Origin: Chenopodium formosanum
Lineage: Eukaryota; Streptophyta; Magnoliopsida; Caryophyllales; Amaranthaceae
Length of the DNA: 64,000 bases
Direction: 5' to 3'
Assembly (NCBI GenBank): GCA_024500155.1
Contig: CM044856.1
Coordinates: forward strand, 51,894,303 to 51,958,302
Part shown: positions 57,810 through 64,000 of the stretch, one piece after another
Layout of the letters: every line of letters starts with the position of its first letter
Position numbering within the stretch: position 1 is the first letter of the stretch
Notes under the pieces: model-generated
Databases searched by the model: none
The model's input: the letters and a program-made list of their open reading frames with translations, nothing else
Told to the model about the DNA's origin: nothing
Translations under genes and position numbers: made by a program

Positions 57810-58418
57810 TTATTCATCGTCAAGTGCATGAACATAAGCCGGCTCATATCTTCTTTCTATGGTCAGTGGCATTCTGATTGTATCAGTTGGAATTCGCACC
57901 ATTGATGCTAATTTAGCTAGTGCGTCGGCGAATTGGTTTTCTTCTCTTGGCAAATACGTATACTCCACTTCATCTAGTTGCTCCGTGAGAGTTTCTAAAT
58001 GAGCTTGATACATAGCGAGACTTTCACTTCTCACTTTCCATCTCTTGGAGATTTGGTTAATGATTAGTGAAGAATCACCATAGATTCTGAGTTTCTTAAT
58101 TCCCAAGGCGACAGCTGTTTCTAACCCCAAAATGCATGCTTCATATTCTGCGGCATTGTTGGTGACATCAAAGTCGAGCTTCATGGAAATTGGGATGTGC
58201 TCTTCATTGGGTGATACGAGCAAAACTCCTACACCACATCCCTTTTGGTTTGAAGCTCCATCGAAATAGAGTGTCCAGCTATCATCTTCAGTCATGAGTA
58301 AATCTTCGTCAGGGAAATCGTACTCATCTTCTTCTTTTTCAGCTTCTTCTAGCGGAAAATCTGCTAAGAAGTCAGAAACCGCAGAACCTTTGATGGCTTT
58401 TTGTGGCATAAATCTCAA
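57810..58418 (-). pseudogene. second (archaeal-type) RNase H region, element M
   Basis: TLYFDGASNQKGCGVGVLLV, NNAAEYEACILGLETAVALG, IYGDSSLIINQI and QFADALAKLAS give the Asp, Glu, Asp, Asp order of RNase H. This is a second RNase H, after the one that follows RT (YLSKKLQGYETRYTPLEK at about 58640). The dual arrangement is characteristic of the Tat lineage. A stop at 57810 separates it from integrase. Confidence 0.82.
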
Positions 58419-58448
58419 GTCAAACTGAGCAAGATTGACTATCCACCT

Positions 58449-59939
58449 TTATAATCTGCCGCTGAGTGTTGCTTTTTAGAACAAGTATTTGAGAGGATCC
58501 ATCTTGGACACGACATGCACTGTGTGAGTTAGCATGTAATGTCTTAGTTTCTGTGCGGCCCATACAAGTGCGAGACACAACTTCTCAAGTGGTGTGTATC
58601 GCGTCTCATATCCTTGAAGTTTCTTGCTCAAGTAATAGATTGCATTCTCCTTGCTGTCGATCTCTTGTGCTAGCATTGCTCCCATCGTTTCTCTTGTGAC
58701 CGTAAGGTAGATTTGAAGAGGAAAGTCAGGTATTACTGGCGCTAGCACGGGTGGGTTTGCCAAATACTCTTTGATTTTGTCGAAAGCCTTTTGGCAATCG
58801 TCATCCCATGTGACTGAGACATTCTTCTTGAGCTTCTTGAATATAGGTTCACATATCGCTGTGAGCTTTGATATGAACCTACTTATATACTACAACCTTC
58901 CAATGAAACCTCGAATTTCCTTCTCATTTTTGGGTGGTGGCATGGCCATGATCGCCTTTACTTTTGTAGGATCTATTTCAATCCCTCGAGAACTGATCAC
59001 GTATCCAAGTAATTTGCCTGACGTGACTCCGAATGCGCATTTTGCTGGATTTAATCTCATGTTGTACTTACAGAGTCTTTCAAAGAACTTGCGAAGTGCA
59101 ATAATATGGCCTGGGCGATCTTTAGACTTAACGATCATATCATCGACATAGACCTCCACCTCTTTGTGCATCATTTCATGTAACAATGCTGTAGCTGCTC
59201 TTTGGTAGGTGGCACCCGCGTTTTTCAACCCGAATGGCATTACCGTATAGCAATATGTACCCCATTGCGTGATGAATGTGGTTTTCTCCATGTCTTCTTC
59301 GGCCATCAATACCTGATTATATCCGGCGTAACCATCCATGAATGACAGGAGTGCATGGTTTGCTGTATTATCGACCAGAATGTCAATGTGAGGTAGAGGG
59401 AACCCATCTTTTGGGCTTGCTTTATTGAGATCCCTGTAATCAACACACATTCTGACCCTTCCATCCTTCTTTGGAATTGGAACCATATTTGCTATCCATT
59501 CCGGATACTTGGATACTCTGATGAAACCTGCAGCCAACTGCTTCCTCATTTCTTCCTTGATTTTGAGAGCCACATCCGGTTTCATACGGCGCAACTTTTG
59601 TTTGACAGGCTTCATACCTGGAATGAGTGGTATCATATGCTGAGCTATATCCCTGTCAATTCCTGGAATATCTTGGTATGACCAAACAAATACATCAACA
59701 AATTCACTAAGCAAGTTAATTAGCTCTTTGCGTTCATCTTGACTTAGTGTTAATCCAATTTTTACTTCTTTAACAGTCGTATCATTGGAAATGTTAACTG
59801 TTTCTGTATCTTCAATAACTGCTGTTTTATTTTCGTGTTCTTCCATTGCTTTTATTATTTCTTTGTCATTTTTATCATTATCAAAGCAATATTGATCAGG
59901 GTTAGGGGAATGACACGCATTGTAAGCAAAGGTACTCAT
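58449..59939 (-). pseudogene. reverse transcriptase and first RNase H, element M
   Basis: RT motifs run VPIPKKDGRVRMCVDYRDLN, FPLPHIDILVDNTA, MPFGLKNAGATYQRA and the catalytic YVDD in VEVYVDDMIVKS (about 59140). The connection has KLLGYVISSRGIEIDPTKV and continues into the RNase H-like NPPVLAPV, MGAMLAQE and YYLSKKLQGYE. In-frame stops are TAG 58890-58892, TAA 58476-58478 and TAA 58449-58451. All other sequence is in one frame, which points to recent decay by point mutation. Confidence 0.92.
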
Positions 59940-60128
59940 TTTATTGAATTCATTGGCTAATACATCAAGAGAGGCAAGGTCGGCTGCGACCTTACCAGAA
60001 TCATTAGGACTAGAAATAGAGGACTCAACAAGAGACTTAGGGTTGAACTCTATAGCAGAAAGAGGGTCGGCCTCAGACTCTAAGGACTCGTCTACAGACT
60101 TAGACTTAGACTCGGAATCGGACCTAGA

Positions 60129-61783
60129 CTACTCAGACTCATCAAACATAGGACCCTCGCCAGCGGTTATTTCCAACTTCTCACCACTCGGCGTAGTGAT
60201 CCTCAATGTCTTGCGCCATCCCTTTGAAATGTTTTCAGCTTGGAAAATTAACTCGGAGGGGTCAAAATCCTTGTTTGCTATGAAAGCTTGAACGAGGTTG
60301 GAATTATCATTGCGGACCGACTTGGACTCATTTTTCTCCATTCCAAAAAGAAGGTTGATTCCTAGATCATCAGAGTTTAGGCTAGCTGGTTTCTTGGCTG
60401 TGGAGAGCTCTTCGTCTTCATCTACAAAGTCACAATCGAGGAACACCTCGAATCCCGGTTCACGGATCCCATCATGGTCCTATCATGGACGAATGGCTCA
60501 GGGAATTCATAGCATGGGAAGTCTTCCCCTTCTTTGATGTACTGGCCACTGAGGGTGAACAGATATGGATCCATGGCTATTTCCGTCTTCGTGATTCGAG
60601 CATTATTGCGAGCCTTCATCTTCAATGCAGCTCGTTTCAGATCTTCTTTTGTTGGCTTGAATCCCAAGCCAAAAGTATCCTTCTTGAGTGCACCAGGATG
60701 GCCCTAAGATTCAGCCATTTTCTTCTTGAGTCCAAGGGTCATTCCAGGGAAATGACCTTGCTTCTTCAGAATGACATTGATACTGGTGTTTGAATAGGGA
60801 TCGAAGTCGAGATGGCACTTTTCCTCCTCTTCGATCATGAGAACATCATCTAGTGAAAACCTCCAAAGATCTTCATCTTCTTCGTCATGTTTAACATGGA
60901 CGATAGGAGTATCAATAACTTGAATGCGCATAGGAGAATCATCGATAGTAATTGGAACCCCTCCAACTATGGCTTTCACTTTCTGGTGAAGCGATGATGG
61001 AATCGCCATTAGCTCATGAAGCAAAGGGCGTCCTAACAACAGATTGAAAGAGGCCTTAATGTCCACCACCTGAAATTTGGTGCGACGTTCAATGGCCCTA
61101 GTAGTTATATTCAGTATGATAGTACCCACGGCTTGACGGCGAGTATTATCATAAGCACGAATCCCTTGAGTGGAGGGAGTCAATTCTTCATTCTTTATGC
61201 CCAACTTCTTTGCAGTACGGAGTGGGCACACATTGATTGCAAAGCCATTATCAACCAGGCTCATAGGAACATTCATCTGCCTACACACCACAGTGAGGTG
61301 TAAGGCCTTATTATGTTGATCCCCTTCCGGGGGCAGATCCTTATCAGAAAACGAAATCAGATTGCTAGTACTTGGCAACTCAGTAGTGAGAAAGTTGACC
61401 AGTCCTTGAGGAGTCATGTCATCATCAACTCCTATCTTCATCAGAGCATTCATCACAGCCTTTCGATGCTCGTGGGAAGTAGCCAAAAGCTTCCATACAT
61501 TCATCTCCACCTTGGTCTTTTGCAGTTGTTTGACCACATCGCTGTTCATAGGATCGATGGGATCAACTATCGGATGTAATTGTGGTGGAGGTGAAGGTGG
61601 ATTAGGTTGTTGCAACCGTCCACTTCTGGTGAGAACCTTGACCTCAAAGTCCCCCCAAACGTCTTCACTAGTTCCAAGAGATGAACAGGCTATATCCTTG
61701 AGATAGACGTCTTCATCATTACTATCCCAAATTCCATTCACTTCTTCAGTACTTGAGATAAACGACTTCCGGCAGAGGTTCAT
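60129..61783 (-). pseudogene. protease region of pol, element M
   Basis: The aspartic-protease site is SLVDNGFAINVCPL, the DNG form typical of Tat elements (usually DNGSALNV), followed by FNLLLGRPLLHELMAIPS. Upstream is a Pro-rich linker (NPPSPPPQLHP). TAG at 60704-60706 (after KKKMAES), a frameshift near 60450 and TAG at 60129 break the frame before RT. The first part overlaps the gag frame in another phase. Confidence 0.82.
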
Positions 61784-63152
61784 TCACAGGTTGAATGAGT
61801 ATCGACGGATCAAAGGAGACTTCATCCCCCATGATAGCCAAAGCATCAGAAAGAGGACCTGTTTGAATGTTAGGCTTCTTGCCCCCTGGAGGGACAGGAA
61901 GTTGATTAGCATCGATCAGATCTTGGATTGCATCCTTCAGCCTCCAACACTTCTCAGTATTATGACCCTTGCCTTGATGAAACTTGCAATAAGCATTGGG
62001 GTCATATCTAGCGGTCCTATTCTCTGGCCGAGGTTTTGGAAATGGTCCGATTGGCATAATCAGTCCTTGACCATGCAAACGGTCATAAGCAGCATCATAA
62101 GTCATTCCCAAAGGCGTGTAAACCCTCCTTTGCCTTTGGAATCTTTGAGGAGGAGCATTAAGGGCCAACACATCATTGATATTGATATTGTTGGTAGCAT
62201 TATTGGGCTTAGAAGACGAAGAAGAAGGATTGTCGTTCTTCTTGTTTTTCCAAGTGCTGTTGTTATTGTTGCTACCAACAGACTTCATCAGTTCATCTTC
62301 GATATTGATTCCAATATCGTATACAGCTTCAAAGGTACTCAGAGGTAGAAACTTCAAGTGTTTCTTGTACTTATGAGTCAGATTGGCAATGAACAAGCGA
62401 ACCATTTCCTTCTCCTTGGGGGGATCCACCAGGAGCGCAGCTGTTTCCCTCCACCTGCTTAAGTAAGTGGTGAAGCCTTCATTCTCTTTCTGTTTGAGAA
62501 TGGAGAGTTCACGTTCAGAAGTCTTGGTCTGGATGTTACACTTGTAACGATTCATAAAGCTCTCAGCAACATCCTCCCAGGTCGCGACATGCTTGGATTC
62601 CAAAGAATAGAACCACTGTTGACAAGCATGCTCTAAGGAAAGAGGGAACACCGTAAGGAAGAGTGTCACATCTACTCCCTTAAGAGCCATAGTTGCAGAA
62701 AAAGCCTTCAAGTGGAAAAGCAGATTATTAGTAGGCTTGAATTTGGGAATGTCAGCAGTGGAAAACTTCTCAGGAAGCTTCTCTCTTATGGACGAAGGGG
62801 TGACAGGCTGTTCCACATAAGTGAACTCTTCAAAAATCTTGCTCATCTGTTCCTTAATCTTGTCAATTGCGGCAGTAGTGACATTGTTTTGATTATCTTG
62901 TTCTACAGTGCTGACTCTAGTGGTGAGTGTCTGCATCATGTCTGACAATCTTTCAATTGTCCTGTTGAGGTTCTCAATGTCTTCCTTAGTGGCCATTGGT
63001 TGAAAGTAGACTGGAGATGAATCTTGTGGAGATGATTGAGGTGGTTTCCTTGTACGCCTCTTTGGTATAAGAGGTTGTTGAGTTATGGACTCGAACCGTA
63101 ACAATCTACCCCTGCTTCTTGACCAAGTGCTGTGACACCGAAACAAACACAC
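61746..63152 (-). CDS. gag polyprotein, element M
   Basis: An open frame of 468 codons; the ATG at 62996 (MATKEDIENLNRTIERLSDM) is a likelier start than the upstream one, since a coiled coil begins there. The Retrotrans_gag domain has LEHACQQWFYSLESKHVATW, ESFMNRYKCNIQ and FTTYLSRWRETAALL. An Asn/Ser-rich stretch precedes a variant zinc knuckle CKFHQGKGHNTEKC (CX2HX4HX4C pattern of Ogre/Tat gags). The frame ends at 61746, 38 bases after the protease frame begins in another phase. Either decay or a programmed frameshift would explain this. It is the only element M structural frame without a stop. Confidence 0.88.
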   Translation of the reverse strand: MCLFRCHSTWSRSRGRLLRFESITQQPLIPKRRTRKPPQSSPQDSSPVYFQPMATKEDIENLNRTIERLSDMMQTLTTRVSTVEQDNQNNVTTAAIDKIKEQMSKIFEEFTYVEQPVTPSSIREKLPEKFSTADIPKFKPTNNLLFHLKAFSATMALKGVDVTLFLTVFPLSLEHACQQWFYSLESKHVATWEDVAESFMNRYKCNIQTKTSERELSILKQKENEGFTTYLSRWRETAALLVDPPKEKEMVRLFIANLTHKYKKHLKFLPLSTFEAVYDIGINIEDELMKSVGSNNNNSTWKNKKNDNPSSSSSKPNNATNNININDVLALNAPPQRFQRQRRVYTPLGMTYDAAYDRLHGQGLIMPIGPFPKPRPENRTARYDPNAYCKFHQGKGHNTEKCWRLKDAIQDLIDANQLPVPPGGKKPNIQTGPLSDALAIMGDEVSFDPSILIQPVNEPLPEVVYLKY

Positions 63153-64000
63153 CTTTAATGACCAAACTTAACCTTGACCCATCCGGATTTTTTTTTTATT
63201 AAAAATCTATAATTTTGAAATTCTACTTGTTTATTTTTTTTTATTTTTTAAAAAAAACATATGGGAGGATACCATCCGACTTACTCCGAAAAAAAAAACG
63301 ACACAAAAAAAACAAGTCTTCCCTAAAATACGGTCAAAAGGTGGTGCGCGACTTAAAAAAAGTGTGTGAACATAATGTGCGAGTGATTAAGTGAGGTTGT
63401 AGACGCGTGTTTTGACCGTATAGCTAGACACGACACAAAACTGGACACAACATTTGCACAAAAATCGAAAAAAGGACTGACAGGACACTTTCCTAGGCAC
63501 CGTGTCACGGTACAGATTGTCGTGACACGGTTCAGTCTACCGTCAGACGGCAGACAACTCCGTGTCACGGCACTGTTCACCGTGGAAAGGCAGAAAATGC
63601 CGTGACACGGTGCGCAGTTCCAGGTCAGTTTTGTGATTTTTCCAGATTTTAACCGATTTTAGGTCCGTACTAATTACTATGTGAGAATAAAAACCCTCGG
63701 TCATGGGTTAAACAAAAGAGCAAACACATAAAGGTTAGCACCAAACAACCACATAGCATTTAGGCACGATGATGTAAAAAAGTTCGCAACCTAGAGTCAA
63801 GATCTATGTTCAACTATTGGTCAAGCTTTGGGTGTCAAAAGAGTACCATGGTTAATAGTTTGGACGCGTTAGCAAGGCAGCCTCCCTTGAGGGTGTATGC
63901 CAACGGGCGGCTCCGCGAGTTCGTGATGAAATCGAACTCGACTCCATGGTTTGGGTGGATTTAATAACTCGGATGAACCCTTATTGCCATGAGCGTTTTT
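63153..64000 (-). other. leader region of element M
   Basis: Non-coding DNA on the 5' side of gag. It contains hyphenated-palindrome cluster 6 at 63497-63615 (four CCGTG-N-CACGG type sites plus CCGTCAGACGG). No primer-binding site was identified with confidence; GGGCGGCTCCGCGAG at 63906 is the nearest GC-rich candidate. The 5' LTR must lie beyond 64000 or further right. Confidence 0.5.

Noticed and set aside
59944..60793. + strand frames over the protease/RT linker
   Set aside because: Shadows of the pol frame on -.

Overview
The window is plant nuclear DNA, almost certainly from a eudicot. It is gene-poor and AT-rich, with intron-containing genes, Stowaway, hAT, CACTA, Mutator/FAR1, Helitron, LINE and Ty3-gypsy (Tat-lineage) elements, and two ordinary host genes. 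Species is not determined; I see no organellar, bacterial or viral genome signature, no tRNA or rRNA gene and no CRISPR array.

Layout. 1-1612: the 3' end of a Tat-lineage LTR retrotransposon lying mostly left of the window (antisense accessory ORF on -, then its LTR on +). 1613-5700: a FAR1/FHY3-like (FRS) Mutator-type transposase pseudogene on - (copy A). 6266-6515: a Stowaway MITE, then a host plant LIM-domain gene (WLIM1 type, five coding exons, 6813-8497). About 9980-27150: a second FRS copy (B, +) convergent with a ULP1-type cysteine protease gene (-), which I read as one composite transposon. Copy B is split by a 7.3-kb CACTA element (13541-20872, TSD ATT), which holds a SAWADEE-like gene fragment, palindromic MITEs and a complete-looking 4.1-kb mariner (16363-20510, TA duplication). 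A hAT MITE (22198-22962) sits in the ULP1 gene. 27592-32330: a host F-box gene (- strand, two coding exons, 3.4-kb intron).

32800-34872 is Helitron-like DNA with another hAT MITE. 34925-41168 is a decayed LINE (ORF1 zinc knuckle, endonuclease, RT, RNase H; - strand). 41910-44210 is a Helitron-like fragment with a replication-protein-A-like gene (-). 44321-46043 is a second copy of the first Tat family (LTR on -, broken antisense ORF on +). 46060-48400 is an LTR and primer-binding site of another Tat/Ogre-like element (+). About 48420-64000 is a large Tat/Ogre-like element on -: gag, protease, RT, two RNase H regions and integrase at 63152-56538, followed on the opposite strand by two accessory ORFs (DUF7745-like and plant-mobile-domain-like), then its LTR region.

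Most notable patterns: (1) a short motif, AAGGGTAACTTTTATGCAT and variants, fills introns and flanks of both the FRS and the ULP1 genes, suggesting they belong to one element; (2) the Tat/Ogre element carries clusters of hyphenated palindromes (CCGTG-N-CACGG and CCGTC-N-GACGG) only in its non-coding parts, while the neighbouring element uses TGGCGCCA instead; (3) a fully reconstructable nest FRS > CACTA > mariner. Most transposon genes carry in-frame stops or frameshifts; the LIM gene, the F-box gene and the DUF7745-like ORF look intact.
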